Assembly: GCA_003216615.1 (NCBI GenBank)
Contig: QCIP01000002.1
Span: 143,591-207,590, forward strand
Length of the DNA: 64,000 nt
Direction of reading: 5' to 3'
Origin: Prochlorococcus sp. AG-402-M15
GTDB lineage: Bacteria > Cyanobacteriota > Cyanobacteriia > PCC-6307 > Cyanobiaceae
Below the pieces are notes generated by a model. That model ran no database searches, had not been told where the DNA came from, and saw only the letters and a list, made by a program, of their open reading frames with translations. Of this stretch, positions 1 to 9,381 are shown in pieces (positions within the stretch are counted from its first letter, which is position 1; each line of letters opens with the position of its first letter). Both the position numbers and the translations under genes were made by a program.

Positions 1-2
1 CT

Positions 3-164
3 GAAATAGAAAAACTTCAATTAGAAGTATTTGACCAAAATAGATTCAAATGTCAAACAAGTTTATTGGGGTTGCAGTCGGAAATTATTGGAACTAACTT
101 TATGAAAAATTTAGCAAATAAGAGAATTTCATTTATGATTCCATATGTGATTAAAAATTGTTAA
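3..164 (+). CDS. C-terminal end of an unidentified protein, 5' truncated
   Basis: An open frame enters from the left edge and ends in TAA after 53 codons, so only the C-terminus is visible. The fragment has one Cys-Gln-Thr motif (near codon 17) preceded by a basic stretch, reminiscent of the last cysteine region of plant-type 2Fe-2S ferredoxins (usually R-L-x-C-Q). The other cluster cysteines would lie outside the window, so this is a weak hint only. Codon use and AT-richness match the neighbours. No function can be assigned with confidence. Confidence 0.45.
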   Translation, partial: EIEKLQLEVFDQNRFKCQTSLLGLQSEIIGTNFMKNLANKRISFMIPYVIKNC

Positions 165-218
165 TTATTAAAATAATTTATTTTTTTAGAATATTATAAA
201 TTTGTTATTTAAGTTGCA

Positions 219-464
219 ATGGAAAAAGGTTTCTCTAATAATAAAGTTAAGAATGATGTTGAAATAAAAGAATTAAAAAAAGGAAAAAAGGGCTTAGCTG
301 CTTTTCTTAAAGGAAAGAAATTTACTTACACTTTGCCAGGTAAAAAACAAATAAATATTTTTGGATCAATAGTAATAGGATTAAATATTATTTTAATATT
401 GCTAGTCATCCTATATTTAAAGAATCAAGAATTCCATGACTTTGTTTTTAATGTTGGTCGTTAA
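219..464 (+). CDS. Small single-pass membrane protein, hypothetical
   Basis: An 81-residue protein. The first 45 residues are very lysine-rich and probably cytosolic. One strongly hydrophobic segment follows (about residues 48-68), then a short polar tail. It follows the left-edge gene by about 55 bases on the same strand and could share its transcript. I do not recognise the family. The positive-inside pattern suggests an N-in single-span protein of the thylakoid or plasma membrane, which is inference. Confidence 0.6.
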   Translation: MEKGFSNNKVKNDVEIKELKKGKKGLAAFLKGKKFTYTLPGKKQINIFGSIVIGLNIILILLVILYLKNQEFHDFVFNVGR

Positions 465-521
465 TGATTCTTAGATCGAAAAAATTTTTTTTAATGATAT
501 ATTTAAATTTTAGAAATTCTT

Positions 522-779
522 ATGAAGTTAGTTAATTTAGTTTTTAAAGTATTTTTTTTGTTAGTAATTCTGCTATTTTTAATATATTTTCTTACAGGTT
601 ATGACTCTGCTTTTGAAGCAGATCAGTATTGTCATTCATATCTCTCAAGTTACAATAATCTTTATGGAAATTATGGTTGTGATCATGATACTGAAACACA
701 TAAATGGATACTTTACGAGTCAAATGACAATAAAGAACCAGCTAAAATTATTAAGAAATTTAGGTACAAATTTTTATAA
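522..779 (+). CDS. Small exported or membrane-anchored protein, hypothetical
   Basis: An 85-residue protein with a hydrophobic N-terminal segment (about residues 5-26) that could be a signal peptide or an anchor. A polar, tyrosine-rich region with two cysteines (about residues 37 and 53) follows, then a basic C-terminus. The cysteines could form a disulfide if the domain is periplasmic. Its last six bases overlap the end of the convergent gene on the other strand. Family not recognised. Confidence 0.55.
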   Translation: MKLVNLVFKVFFLLVILLFLIYFLTGYDSAFEADQYCHSYLSSYNNLYGNYGCDHDTETHKWILYESNDNKEPAKIIKKFRYKFL

Positions 780-986
780 CTCAAATTTTTTATAAAAAAA
801 CTTTGCACATATTATGGAAATTATTGCTGTAATTGTAAAAGTAAGATACTGATATATGCTTCCTTCTAAGTAAATTTTATTTTTATAGAGAGGATAATCT
901 ATGAAAGAACCTAATGTTCCCCAAATTATTACCCATGCAGATATGTATAAGAATACTTTTATTGGATTAGATTTTTTTTCTTTCAT
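774..986 (-). CDS. Small two-span membrane protein, hypothetical
   Basis: A 70-residue protein with a lysine-rich N-terminus and two predicted transmembrane segments (about residues 9-28 and 45-64). It begins two bases after the stop of the hli gene upstream on the same strand, so the two are probably cotranscribed. It could be an accessory protein of the Hli complex or simply a neighbour; nothing in the sequence decides this. The 3' end overlaps the convergent upstream gene by six bases. Confidence 0.55.
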   Translation of the reverse strand: MKEKKSNPIKVFLYISAWVIIWGTLGSFIDYPLYKNKIYLEGSIYQYLTFTITAIISIICAKFFYKKFEL

Positions 987-988
987 TT

Positions 989-1234
989 TTAATTAATACC
1001 AAAAATTGAAGAAGTCACAGGTCTGCCGCTAAAAACCAACTCGGTTAATATGAGCATTAAGAATCCGATCATAGCTGCTCTACCATTAACAAGCTCAGCG
1101 CTGCTATTAAATCCAAAAACATTCTTTACTTCATCACCTTGATTGTCTACCCATTTTGAGTATTCATTATCTTTTGATGATTTATTAGTGGAATCATCAT
1201 TTTGATATTCCATTTGAGAGTCTTTTTCTTGCAT
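989..1234 (-). CDS. hli: High-light-inducible chlorophyll-binding protein (Hli/Scp)
   Basis: An 81-residue protein. The acidic, asparagine/serine-rich N-terminal 40 residues precede a single transmembrane helix with the chlorophyll a/b-binding motif: Glu47, Asn50, Gly51, Arg52, Ala54, Met55 and Gly57 (E-x2-N-G-R-x-A-M-x-G). Family members bind chlorophyll and carotenoids in the thylakoid and protect photosystems under light or nutrient stress. Prochlorococcus carries many copies; the long polar N-terminus fits the longer class. It lies directly upstream of a two-span small protein on the same strand. Function from the motif is firm; the paralogue number cannot be given. Confidence 0.9.
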   Translation of the reverse strand: MQEKDSQMEYQNDDSTNKSSKDNEYSKWVDNQGDEVKNVFGFNSSAELVNGRAAMIGFLMLILTELVFSGRPVTSSIFGIN

Positions 1235-1276
1235 TGAGTCTTTTTTGTTTATATTAATAATTTTTAAACTAATTTA

Positions 1277-2305
1277 TTAGTTAATTAAACTCGAAATTAT
1301 AAAAAAAATTAAGACAAAAATTATTATCCATAAAAACTGTAATCTCAAAATTAATTGACAAATTAATTTAATTTTCTCTCCAGTACAATTTTCCCCAGTT
1401 GGATTAATTATTGGCTTTTCAATAATTGCATTTTTATATTTACTTTTTCCTCCCAATGTAATACCGGAAATATATGCAAATATAGCTTCTGAAATCCCAG
1501 CATTAGGCGAATCATATTTTTTACCATCAAGATAACTTTTTTTTATAATTGGTATAAAATCATTAATTTTCGAACCAACTAAGGGTAATGTGATTAAAAC
1601 TAATCTTGCAGGAACAAACGTAAAAATATCTTCGATTTTTGCACTGAAAAAACCTAAATATCTAAAGTAATCATATTTGTAACCTATCATTGAATCTAAA
1701 GTACTTATTGCTTTATATGAAAAACCAAGAGATAAAGGCCCTGGTAAAAAAATTGAAAACTTCATTAAAACAATTCCAACAAAAATCCAAAATAATGGCC
1801 CAAATATTCCATCAACAGAATTCTCGGTAAGACTCTCGGTACATGATCTCAAAAGATGTTCTATAGAAGATGAACTTACATCCCTACTTACTATTCTTTG
1901 AACCTTCTTTTTGATTATTTTCTTATTTTGATCATTAATTTCCTTGCGTTCTATTAGATCTGTAATCTCTTTTACACTTGAAATAAGTCCCTTAGTAGCA
2001 ATACAACTTGAAAGTCCAAAAAAAATTAAGAATCCACTAAAAAAATGATTTCTTGATTGCACATAAATGAGTTCTATCAATTTCGCGAAACTAAAACTAA
2101 ATCCAATAGTGGATATAGCGACGATGAAACCTCCCCACAATAATATTTTTTTATTTTCTCCAAAATTTTTTATGAGGTAATCGGATATTTTTTTTATATA
2201 AAAGCCAATTATTTGAACCGGGTGGATTAGGAATATTGGATCGCCGATTAACAAATCAAAACCTATAGATCCAAGAAATATTAAGAATAAATTTATTTCA
2301 GCCAA
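1277..2305 (-). CDS. cobD: Adenosylcobinamide-phosphate synthase (CobD/CbiB)
   Basis: A 342-residue polytopic membrane protein of normal length for CobD/CbiB. This enzyme attaches the aminopropanol arm to adenosylcobyric acid late in cobalamin synthesis. The N-terminal motif [13 protein letters not shown] is typical of the family, as are the [12 protein letters not shown] segment near the middle and the SPNAG motif toward the C-terminus. The start overlaps the end of ilvC by 13 bases, so the two genes are likely cotranscribed. The window also holds cbiET near 49 kb, consistent with a complete B12 pathway. Confidence 0.9.
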   Translation of the reverse strand: MAEINLFLIFLGSIGFDLLIGDPIFLIHPVQIIGFYIKKISDYLIKNFGENKKILLWGGFIVAISTIGFSFSFAKLIELIYVQSRNHFFSGFLIFFGLSSCIATKGLISSVKEITDLIERKEINDQNKKIIKKKVQRIVSRDVSSSSIEHLLRSCTESLTENSVDGIFGPLFWIFVGIVLMKFSIFLPGPLSLGFSYKAISTLDSMIGYKYDYFRYLGFFSAKIEDIFTFVPARLVLITLPLVGSKINDFIPIIKKSYLDGKKYDSPNAGISEAIFAYISGITLGGKSKYKNAIIEKPIINPTGENCTGEKIKLICQLILRLQFLWIIIFVLIFFIISSLIN

Positions 2306-3282
2306 CTGAACATAGAGCGCAGACCTTTACCTACTTTCTCAATTTCATGTTTTGAATTCTCCTCTCGTAATTTTGTCATTAATGGTTTATTTTTATCGCA
2401 TTCTTCTACAAAATTCTTAGCGAAAGTTCCATCTTGAATATCTTTTAGAATTTTCTGCATTTCTTTCTTTGTATCGCTATTGATAAGTCTTTTGCCACTT
2501 ACATAATCTCCATATTCTGCAGTATTTGAAATGGAATCTCTCATTTGAGATAAGCCTCCCTTCACCATTAGATCAACAATAAGTTTAACTTCATGTAAGC
2601 ATTCAAAGTAAGCAAGTTCGGGCTGATATCCTGCCTCTACAAGAGTTTCGAAGCCTGATTTGACGAGTTCTGATAAGCCTCCGCATAAGACCGCCTGTTC
2701 GCCAAATAAATCGGTTTCTGTTTCCTCTTTGAAGTTTGTTTCAAGGATCCCAGCTCTCGTTCCGCCAATCCCTTTAGCGTAAGCCATCGCCAATGATCTT
2801 GCACTCCCAGAAGAATCCTGCTCTACTGCAAACAATGCTGGAACTCCTTGACCATTCTGATATTCCCAACGAACAGTATGTCCAGGTCCTTTTGGGGCAA
2901 TCATTACAACATCAACAAAAATAGGAGGTTTGATAAGTCCGAATCTTATATTAAAGCCATGCGCAAAACTTAATATCTTTCCTTCTTTTAAGTTTGGTTC
3001 TATTTCTGTAAGATAAACATCTTTCTGAAACTCATCTGGGAGAAGAATCATAACCCAGTCTGCTTTTTCGCAAGCCTCAGAAACACTAAAAACTTTTAGA
3101 CCATCGCTAATAGCTTTGCTTTCAGACTTACTTCCTTTATATAATCCTACGATTACATCTATACCGCTATCCTTAAGGTTCAGAGCATGAGCGTGACCTT
3201 GTGAACCATATCCTATTATCGCAATTGTTTTATTAGTTAAAAGACTTAGATCTGCATCTGTGTCGTAAAAGAGTTGGGTCAT
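2293..3282 (-). CDS. ilvC: Ketol-acid reductoisomerase
   Basis: A 329-residue class I (short) KARI, the NADPH- and Mg-dependent second enzyme of valine, leucine and isoleucine synthesis. The Rossmann motif [17 protein letters not shown] lies near residue 24. The catalytic and metal region follows, with the conserved [10 protein letters not shown] and [10 protein letters not shown] segments, and the C-terminal SNTAEYGDY motif is present. Length and motifs are complete. It is the leading gene of a two-gene unit with cobD, which it overlaps. Confidence 0.95.
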   Translation of the reverse strand: MTQLFYDTDADLSLLTNKTIAIIGYGSQGHAHALNLKDSGIDVIVGLYKGSKSESKAISDGLKVFSVSEACEKADWVMILLPDEFQKDVYLTEIEPNLKEGKILSFAHGFNIRFGLIKPPIFVDVVMIAPKGPGHTVRWEYQNGQGVPALFAVEQDSSGSARSLAMAYAKGIGGTRAGILETNFKEETETDLFGEQAVLCGGLSELVKSGFETLVEAGYQPELAYFECLHEVKLIVDLMVKGGLSQMRDSISNTAEYGDYVSGKRLINSDTKKEMQKILKDIQDGTFAKNFVEECDKNKPLMTKLREENSKHEIEKVGKGLRSMFSWLK

Positions 3283-3392
3283 TAGTTGTAGCTTCTTTGC
3301 ATTTAATAATTAATATTTTAGACATTAAACGTGTAAATAAACCAATAAATTTTTAATTTAAAAATGAAAATTAAAATATTTATTTAGAAAAT

Positions 3393-4004
3393 TCAAGACT
3401 GACTTGCTTCGCTTGGATGTGTGATTACTCTATCAATCAGACCATAGTTTTTTGCCTCTTCTGCGCTTAGAAAATAATCTCTATCAGTATCTTTTTCGAT
3501 TTTTTCAAATGATTGACCTGTCATATCCGCCATAGACATGTTTAGCATATCTTTAATTCTTAAAATTTCTTTAGCTTCTATTTCAATATCACTCGCCTGA
3601 CGTTGAGATGTTCCTCCAAGGGGTTGATGAATCATTATTCTGCTGTGAGGCAAAGCAACTCTTTTACCTTTTGTTCCAGCTGCCAATAAAAATGCACCCA
3701 TGGAGGCTGCGAGACCTACGCAAATAGTTACTACATCACTTTTAACGTATTTGATAGTGTCGTATATAGCCAAACCAGCTGTTACTGATCCTCCTGGGCT
3801 ATTTATGTATAGATAGATAGGTTTGGAATTGTCTTCAGAATCAAGATAAAGCATTTGTGCAACAAGGCTATTGGCAATCCCATCATTAACCTCTTGTCCA
3901 AGAAAAAGAATTCTTTCAACCCCTAGTCTTGTATATATGTCGACCCATCTTTCGTATTGACTTCCTGGAAGTCTGTAAGGGACGCTTGGAGTTCCTATTG
4001 GCAT
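3393..4004 (-). CDS. clpP: ATP-dependent Clp protease proteolytic subunit (ClpP3-type)
   Basis: A 203-residue ClpP with an intact catalytic triad: Ser101 in GLAASMGA, His126 in MIHQP, and Asp176 in the DTDRDYFLS segment. ClpP forms a ring-shaped serine protease chamber fed by ClpC or ClpX. It lies 26 bases downstream of clpR on the same strand. In cyanobacteria this clpR-clpP arrangement encodes the mixed ClpP3/R core that works with ClpC, so I assign it as the ClpP3-type subunit by context. Confidence 0.93.
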   Translation of the reverse strand: MPIGTPSVPYRLPGSQYERWVDIYTRLGVERILFLGQEVNDGIANSLVAQMLYLDSEDNSKPIYLYINSPGGSVTAGLAIYDTIKYVKSDVVTICVGLAASMGAFLLAAGTKGKRVALPHSRIMIHQPLGGTSQRQASDIEIEAKEILRIKDMLNMSMADMTGQSFEKIEKDTDRDYFLSAEEAKNYGLIDRVITHPSEASQS

Positions 4005-4030
4005 GATTTTAAAGTAGTTGTTTGTGAGAG

Positions 4031-4702
4031 TTAAATTTTATTTGGTAAATCTTTTTGACTTTTTAGTATTCTATCGATAACTCCATAATCTAAGGCTTCT
4101 TGAGGGTTAAGATAACTCATCCTGTCTGAGTCTTTAGATAGTTCTTCAATGGTCTTACCAGTATTACGAGATAGAATCTCCAACATTGATTTTTTATTTT
4201 TCAAAACTTCTTCAGCTCTTATTTGAATATCGGTTGCTTGACCTCTTGCTCCGCTTATTGGTTGATGTAAAACTATCGAGGCGTGAGGAAGAGCGGCTCT
4301 TTGCCCCTTTGTGCCAGATGAGAGGATAACTGCGGCAGTCCCCATTGCTTGTCCGATACAGATTGTATGTACTGGTGGCTTAATGTAACTTATTGTATCG
4401 CAGATAGCGAAAGCTTCTGTTTCGAAACCAACTGCGTCCCCAGTGTACCAGCTTGTACCGGTTGAGTTTATATAGAAATAGATAGGTTTTTCTGGATCTT
4501 CAAACTCTAGATAAAGAAGTTGAGCAATAATTAACTCAGTAACATCCATTCCAAGTTGTCTTTTTGCATCATCATCTGAAAATAATGGTAAACCTAAATA
4601 GACAATTCTTTCTTTCAATAAAAGAGAGGGTAGATCAGGAGGCGGGGTCCTCATGACGGTGTTTTCGCCGTAATAAGGAGCAGATACAGTCATATGTATC
4701 AC
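4031..4702 (-). CDS. clpR: Inactive Clp subunit ClpR
   Basis: A 223-residue ClpP homologue that lacks the active site. Where ClpP has Ser-Met-Gly it has GQAMGTA, so the serine is replaced. The catalytic Asp position reads DSDRM, so that residue is also lost; the histidine (VLHQP) remains. An insertion around residues 80-95 ([16 protein letters not shown]) is characteristic of ClpR. It forms mixed heptamers with ClpP3. The true start may be the Met four codons in (MTVSAPYY). It is the first gene of the clpR-clpP unit. Confidence 0.92.
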   Translation of the reverse strand: MIHMTVSAPYYGENTVMRTPPPDLPSLLLKERIVYLGLPLFSDDDAKRQLGMDVTELIIAQLLYLEFEDPEKPIYFYINSTGTSWYTGDAVGFETEAFAICDTISYIKPPVHTICIGQAMGTAAVILSSGTKGQRAALPHASIVLHQPISGARGQATDIQIRAEEVLKNKKSMLEILSRNTGKTIEELSKDSDRMSYLNPQEALDYGVIDRILKSQKDLPNKI

Positions 4703-4733
4703 ATAATTAAGATTGTTTTGATTCTAGCTAGAT

Positions 4734-5843
4734 TTAGCCCTGTGTCGCTGGTGATTTGAAAGATTTGTTTGACTCAGGATTATTTATTAGTTTTCCAAAG
4801 ACCATTCTTCCTGTAGGGGTTTGCAATGCTCCTGTGATAACAATATCTAATCTGCTTCCCACAAAATTTTTAGCTTCATCAATAACTACCATTGTTCCGT
4901 CATCTAAATATCCAATACCTTGCATTTTTTCTTTACCCTCTCTCACAATTTTTATATTAAGTGATTCTCCTGGTTGCACTTCTGGCCTTAAAGCGATAAC
5001 TAAATCACTTAAATTCATAACTTTTAATTCTTTAACTTCCGCAATCTGCGAAAGATTATAGTCTGCGGTGATTAAGGTTCCTGCCATATCCTCAGTAATT
5101 TTTAAGAGCTTTTCATCTACCCCATTACCTTCATACTTCGTTGGGTTTATTACAAGTCTTCTCCCGTATAGATCTCTTAATTCTTTCAATAATTTTAAAC
5201 CTCTTCTACCTTTAGACCTTTTTTCATTACTGCTTGAGTCAGCTAAAGTTTGTAACTCATCAATTACGCTTTGCGCAACAATTAATTGCCCTTCCAACAA
5301 ACCGCAACTTAATAGGCCATTTATTCTGCCATCAATAATTACACTGGTATCTAGAATCTTTGGACTGGCAGCAGGGAGTATTCCTTCATTAACTAAATAT
5401 GCATCAGTATTATTTGGATTGAATAATCTTAATAAAGTCCTACCATGGGTATCCGCTAACTTATAACCAAGCGCACCAAAGAAAATATTACTTAATATTG
5501 CTGCTAGGGGTTTTGCAAAAAATACTTCTCTAGGAAAAGGAATTAATAGTATTGGAGCGAGTAGAAGATTCGCAACAAGTAATCCTAAAATTAAGCCAAC
5601 TGACCTACTTATTAATAGATCCGTAGGCATTGTCTTTATTTGATCAAGAAATGTCTTTCTAAGTTGTAGGAATACAAAACCAGCTGCTAGTCCTATAAAA
5701 GAACCAATTATTGCTAAAACAATTCTAAAAGCCTCTACATTAGACACCTGCTTGAGTATGTCTACAGGTAATAAATCAACCCCAAGCCATCCTGAAGCCG
5801 CTCCAGACAATACAAATAAAATTAAGACTAAGGTATCTGTCAT
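4734..5843 (-). CDS. PIN/TRAM-domain integral membrane protein (YacL-like)
   Basis: A 369-residue protein. The N-terminal 130 residues contain about four hydrophobic segments. A PIN nuclease-like domain follows, starting at ILDTSVIIDGRI, with acidic residues typical of the metal site (DTS, the Glu in QSVIDELQ, and TADYNL). The C-terminal TRAM domain includes GIGYLDDGTMVVIDEA. Family members are conserved membrane-bound putative RNases in cyanobacteria and Firmicutes with no settled role. It lies 31 bases upstream of clpR and may be cotranscribed with the clp genes. Confidence 0.88.
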   Translation of the reverse strand: MTDTLVLILFVLSGAASGWLGVDLLPVDILKQVSNVEAFRIVLAIIGSFIGLAAGFVFLQLRKTFLDQIKTMPTDLLISRSVGLILGLLVANLLLAPILLIPFPREVFFAKPLAAILSNIFFGALGYKLADTHGRTLLRLFNPNNTDAYLVNEGILPAASPKILDTSVIIDGRINGLLSCGLLEGQLIVAQSVIDELQTLADSSSNEKRSKGRRGLKLLKELRDLYGRRLVINPTKYEGNGVDEKLLKITEDMAGTLITADYNLSQIAEVKELKVMNLSDLVIALRPEVQPGESLNIKIVREGKEKMQGIGYLDDGTMVVIDEAKNFVGSRLDIVITGALQTPTGRMVFGKLINNPESNKSFKSPATQG

Positions 5844-5939
5844 ATCTATAATCTACTAGGATTTATTAATTGAGTAAATAAGGATTTTATTTTTTTCGAT
5901 CCTTAATTTTTTTTTGAAGCTTAAAAATGTACTTAGATT

Positions 5940-7163
5940 ATGAATAAGTTTCCAAGAAGTGCTTATGTACACATCCCTTTTTGTCATAGAAGGTGCTTTT
6001 ATTGTGATTTTGCAGTTGTCCCATTAGGAAACAAAGTTGAAACTTTACAAGGTTATGGAAGCAAAACTGTTAAAGAATATTTGCACTTTTTATTCAAAGA
6101 AATATTGTCAATTAAGCATAAATCTCCTCTTTCGACAATTTATATAGGTGGTGGTACACCATCAATTTTGGATCCAAAACAAATCAAAGATTTAATTGAT
6201 CTCTTTAAAAAAAATTATGGAATTGACTATGGTGCTGAAATCACTTTAGAAGTTGATCCAGCTAGTTTTAATCAAGATGATCTTAACGGATTCATAAATG
6301 CTGGGATAAATAGATTTAGTCTCGGAGTGCAAAGTTTTAATAATCAGATACTTCAAAAGTCGGGAAGACGGCATTTGAGTGAAGATGCTGAAAAATCTTG
6401 TTTATGGTTGAAGAGAAAATATGATTGTGGGTTAATAAAAAGCTGGAGCTTAGACTTAATTCAAAACTTGCCACTTAGTGGATTTAAAGAATGGCAAGAT
6501 GACTTAAAAAAAACAATAACGTTTTCACCACCACATATATCCATTTACGATTTAAATATTGAGAATGGAACTGTTTTTAAAAAATTAGTTAATTTAGGAA
6601 AATTAAAACTTTTGAGTGATGAAGAGGCTTTTAGAAATAGTGAATCAACTCATTTAATTTTAAAAAACTCAGGGTACTCAAGATATGAAATCTCAAACTA
6701 TTGTCTTCCGAGTCATCAATCCAGACATAATAGAGTTTATTGGCGAGGATTAGGCTGGTGGAGTTTTGGTCAAGGTTCTACTAGTTCACCTTGGGGGGAA
6801 AAGTTAACTAGACCGAGAGTTAGTAAGGAATATAAAGAATGGGTAATTAGGCAATACGAACTAAACCTAGATTCATCCCTTACTAATAAGGATTTTATAT
6901 ATAAAGAACTTGATGAGAAAATAATGTTGGGATTGAGACTTAAAGAGGGTATAGATATCCATGAGGTGTTTAAAGAACAAAACTGGGAAAACAAAAAATT
7001 TGAAAGAAACTTAAATAAATTGCTTAAAGAATGGGAAAGGTTTCTTGAAAGTGGACTATTAGTGAGAAAGGGGAATAGATTCTTTTTAAGCGATCCAAAA
7101 GGAATGGAGTTAAGCAATCAAATTCTTATTTCCATGTTTAAGTGGTGGGATAAGATTAATTAA
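5940..7163 (+). CDS. hemW: Radical SAM heme chaperone HemW (HemN-like)
   Basis: A 407-residue radical SAM protein. The 4Fe-4S motif is Cys15, Cys19 and Cys22 (HIPFCHRRCFYCDF), followed by IYIGGGTPS and the LGVQSFN segment. It lacks the extra cysteine of true coproporphyrinogen dehydrogenase HemN (C-x3-C-x2-C-x-C), so HemW, the heme-trafficking paralogue, is the better name. It is often annotated as oxygen-independent coproporphyrinogen III oxidase. It is divergent from the PIN/TRAM gene, and its end overlaps panB by 8 bases tail to tail. Confidence 0.88.
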   Translation: MNKFPRSAYVHIPFCHRRCFYCDFAVVPLGNKVETLQGYGSKTVKEYLHFLFKEILSIKHKSPLSTIYIGGGTPSILDPKQIKDLIDLFKKNYGIDYGAEITLEVDPASFNQDDLNGFINAGINRFSLGVQSFNNQILQKSGRRHLSEDAEKSCLWLKRKYDCGLIKSWSLDLIQNLPLSGFKEWQDDLKKTITFSPPHISIYDLNIENGTVFKKLVNLGKLKLLSDEEAFRNSESTHLILKNSGYSRYEISNYCLPSHQSRHNRVYWRGLGWWSFGQGSTSSPWGEKLTRPRVSKEYKEWVIRQYELNLDSSLTNKDFIYKELDEKIMLGLRLKEGIDIHEVFKEQNWENKKFERNLNKLLKEWERFLESGLLVRKGNRFFLSDPKGMELSNQILISMFKWWDKIN

Positions 7164-7929
7164 GTCTCTCAGAGTCTACCCATTCTTTTAATTTTTCCTC
7201 AAATAAAAATTTCCCTTGAATAATAGGCTGACAAAATGGTGGTTGATCATCATTAAGGCCTAATAAATCAGCTGTAACTCTTACTTGTCCATCACAATAA
7301 TTACCTGCACCTATTCCTATTGTGGGAATTTTTAGGTTATTTTGAATTTCTTTTGCCAGTAACTCAGGAATATGTTCAAGAACTATTGAAAAACATCCTA
7401 ATTTTTCAAGAATCGAAGCTTCTTTCTTGATTCTTTCTTGGCTTTCTAAGCTTTCTCCTTGTTTCTTTAATCCTAGATTTAAATAACTTTGTGGTGTAAG
7501 ACCTATATGACCCATAACAGGAATTCCCATTCTTATTAATCTAGAAATAACTTTTTGTATTTCTGGTTCAGCCCCTTCTATCTTTACAGCTTTTGCATAA
7601 GTGTTTTGAATGATTTTTCCTGCATATTCAACAGCTTTATCCTCTCCACATTGGTAAGTCAGAAAAGGCATGTCGGAAACGATCAATGGTTGATTTTCAA
7701 TTTTCTTCTTAAAACCTCTCGAAACAGCATTGGTATGATAAATTATGTTTTCTAAAGTTAATGGCAATGTGGATTTGTATCCTAAACAGACCATTGCTAA
7801 GGAATCTCCCACTAAGACGATATCAACATTGGCTTTTTCTGCAATGGATCCTGATATTGAGTCCCATGCAGTTAGTGCAATAATTTTTTTTGATTTTTCT
7901 TTATACTTAAAGAGGTCTGAAGGTAACAT
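7156..7929 (-). CDS. panB: 3-methyl-2-oxobutanoate hydroxymethyltransferase
   Basis: A 257-residue TIM-barrel enzyme that transfers a hydroxymethyl group from methylene-THF to ketoisovalerate, the first committed step to pantothenate and CoA. Family motifs are present: ALTAWDSISGSIAE with the LVGDSLAMVCLGY metal-binding segment near the N-terminus, MGHIGLTPQS in the middle, and IPTIGIGAGNYCDGQV toward the end. Length is normal. The gene is transcribed away from the SRP RNA and ends inside the last codons of hemW. Confidence 0.93.
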   Translation of the reverse strand: MLPSDLFKYKEKSKKIIALTAWDSISGSIAEKANVDIVLVGDSLAMVCLGYKSTLPLTLENIIYHTNAVSRGFKKKIENQPLIVSDMPFLTYQCGEDKAVEYAGKIIQNTYAKAVKIEGAEPEIQKVISRLIRMGIPVMGHIGLTPQSYLNLGLKKQGESLESQERIKKEASILEKLGCFSIVLEHIPELLAKEIQNNLKIPTIGIGAGNYCDGQVRVTADLLGLNDDQPPFCQPIIQGKFLFEEKLKEWVDSERLN

Positions 7930-7964
7930 AAGAAATTTATGTATCTTTTTTAATAAAGAATTGC

Positions 7965-7970
7965 TATTAT
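7965..7970 (+). promoter_or_regulatory. Putative -10 element of the SRP RNA gene
   Basis: TATTAT lies seven bases before the inferred 5' end of the SRP RNA, the expected spacing for a sigma-70-type -10 box. No clear -35 hexamer is visible. It lies in the spacer divergent from panB. Confidence 0.4.
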
Positions 7971-7976
7971 ATTTTT

Positions 7977-8070
7977 GACTCGGCCTTTCGCGGTTTTAAC
8001 GCCTAAACCTGGTCAGGACCGGAAGGTAGCAGCCACAAGGGATGCTTGAGGCAGGCGAGATAACCGAGTC
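7977..8070 (+). ncRNA. ffs: Signal recognition particle RNA, small bacterial type (4.5S-like)
   Basis: About 94 bases. The ends GACTCGG and CCGAGTC are perfectly complementary and close the hairpin. The universally conserved SRP domain IV is present: GGTCAGGACCGGAAGGTAGCA, with the GGAA-type tetraloop and the AGCAG/ACAAGGGA asymmetric loop side. This RNA binds Ffh (encoded at 34.7 kb) and forms the co-translational targeting particle for membrane proteins. It is placed between divergent panB and convergent ftsZ. The downstream sequence is T-rich and probably carries the terminator. Confidence 0.93.
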
Positions 8071-8085
8071 ACTCTATTTTACCTT

Positions 8086-9201
8086 TTAATCTATATCTTT
8101 TTTATTCTGCCTTAACCTCAAAAATTCAGGAATATTTGCTCCTGTGTCTTTATTATTTGAATCATTATAAAAAGATTGATTAGATAATCTATTTCTTATT
8201 CTTTGTTGCTTCAATGGTTGGTTTGTATCAAAACCTGTTGCAATAACGGTAACTTGTATCTCACCTTCCATATCTTGGTTGACTGCTTGACCAACAATTA
8301 TATTTGCATCCTGATCTACAACAGCACTAATAACTTCTCCTACTGAGTTCACATCATCAAGAGTCAAATCTTTCCCTCCAGTAATATTTACAAGACAACC
8401 TTTCGCTCCATCAATTCTTCCTGCTTCTAGTAATGGACTATTAATTGCAGCTTGAGCAGCCTCTATCGCTCTAGATCGACCAGATCCGATACCCACCCCA
8501 AGAAGGGCTGTACCAGCTTCAGTCATTACTGATCTCACATCAGCAAAGTCAAGATTTACCTCACCTGGGCGGGTAATTACTTCACTTATTCCTTGAACTC
8601 CCATTCTTAAAACATCATCTGCATTCCTAAACGCTTCTTGAATAGAGGCACCCGATGAAACTTCTTTTAAACGATCATTTGGTATGACAATAAGAGTATC
8701 AACATTTTCTGCCAATCTCGCAATTCCTTCTTCTGCTTGACGCATTCTTCTTTTCCCTTCGAAAGAAAAAGGTTTAGTTACTATTCCAATTGTTAATGCA
8801 CCGCTTTGCTTTGCTACTTCAGCAACAACTGGAGCTGCTCCTGTGCCAGTGCCTCCGCCCATTCCTGCCGCTATAAAAACCAAGTCAGAACCCTCTAGTG
8901 ATTGTTGAAGCTCATCTCTAGATTCTTCCGCAGCTTTTTGCCCGATACTAGGATTTCCTCCAGCTCCAAGCCCCCTCGTCAAGTTCTGACCTAATTGGAC
9001 CCTTCGCTGGGCAGAGGACTGCAGTAAGGCTTGCGCATCAGTATTAAGAACTCTGAATGAAACGCCTTCAAGATCACTATCAATCATCCTGTTTACAGCG
9101 TTACTTCCACCACCCCCTACACCAATAACTTCTATTTTGGCGTTCTGGCTTGGAAGAATTTCTCTTGATTGATCAAAGTTTGGATTGTTACCGAAGCTCA
9201 T
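8086..9201 (-). CDS. ftsZ: Cell division protein FtsZ
   Basis: A 371-residue tubulin-like GTPase that polymerises into the division ring. The N-terminal nucleotide-binding [11 protein letters not shown] and the tubulin signature [13 protein letters not shown] (about residue 105) are intact, as is the T7 loop NLDFADV. The C-terminal end is a short basic tail ([12 protein letters not shown]) that should dock membrane tethers. It is separated from ftsQ by about 180 bases, so it probably has its own promoter. It ends 15 bases from the SRP RNA on the opposite strand. Confidence 0.97.
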   Translation of the reverse strand: MSFGNNPNFDQSREILPSQNAKIEVIGVGGGGSNAVNRMIDSDLEGVSFRVLNTDAQALLQSSAQRRVQLGQNLTRGLGAGGNPSIGQKAAEESRDELQQSLEGSDLVFIAAGMGGGTGTGAAPVVAEVAKQSGALTIGIVTKPFSFEGKRRMRQAEEGIARLAENVDTLIVIPNDRLKEVSSGASIQEAFRNADDVLRMGVQGISEVITRPGEVNLDFADVRSVMTEAGTALLGVGIGSGRSRAIEAAQAAINSPLLEAGRIDGAKGCLVNITGGKDLTLDDVNSVGEVISAVVDQDANIIVGQAVNQDMEGEIQVTVIATGFDTNQPLKQQRIRNRLSNQSFYNDSNNKDTGANIPEFLRLRQNKKDID

Positions 9202-9218
9202 CTCTTAAATAAGGTTCT

Positions 9219-9230
9219 AATACTAGTATT
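9219..9230. promoter_or_regulatory. 12-bp perfect palindrome upstream of ftsZ
   Basis: AATACTAGTATT is a perfect dyad located 18 bases before the ftsZ start codon. Its position within the 180-base spacer between ftsQ and ftsZ makes it a candidate operator or core promoter part. AT-rich palindromes arise easily by chance in this genome, so the assignment is tentative. Confidence 0.25.
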
Positions 9231-9381
9231 GGATGCATTATGAACTTACTAAGCTCATCTGTAGGAATATGTTGAGGAAAATCCTTAAAATATTCATTTA
9301 TTAAATAGTTTGTTTTAAATGCTAAATCCTCACCAACACTACAATAATTAAAAAAAATTATTTAAAATCAATTTCCAAATA

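Noticed and set aside
601..795. 64-codon frame overlapping the 85-residue gene
   Set aside because: Alternative frame of the same region; the 522-779 frame has a clear hydrophobic N-terminus and better start.
4756..5466. Two plus-strand frames opposite the PIN/TRAM gene
   Set aside because: They mirror a strongly supported gene and show no motifs.
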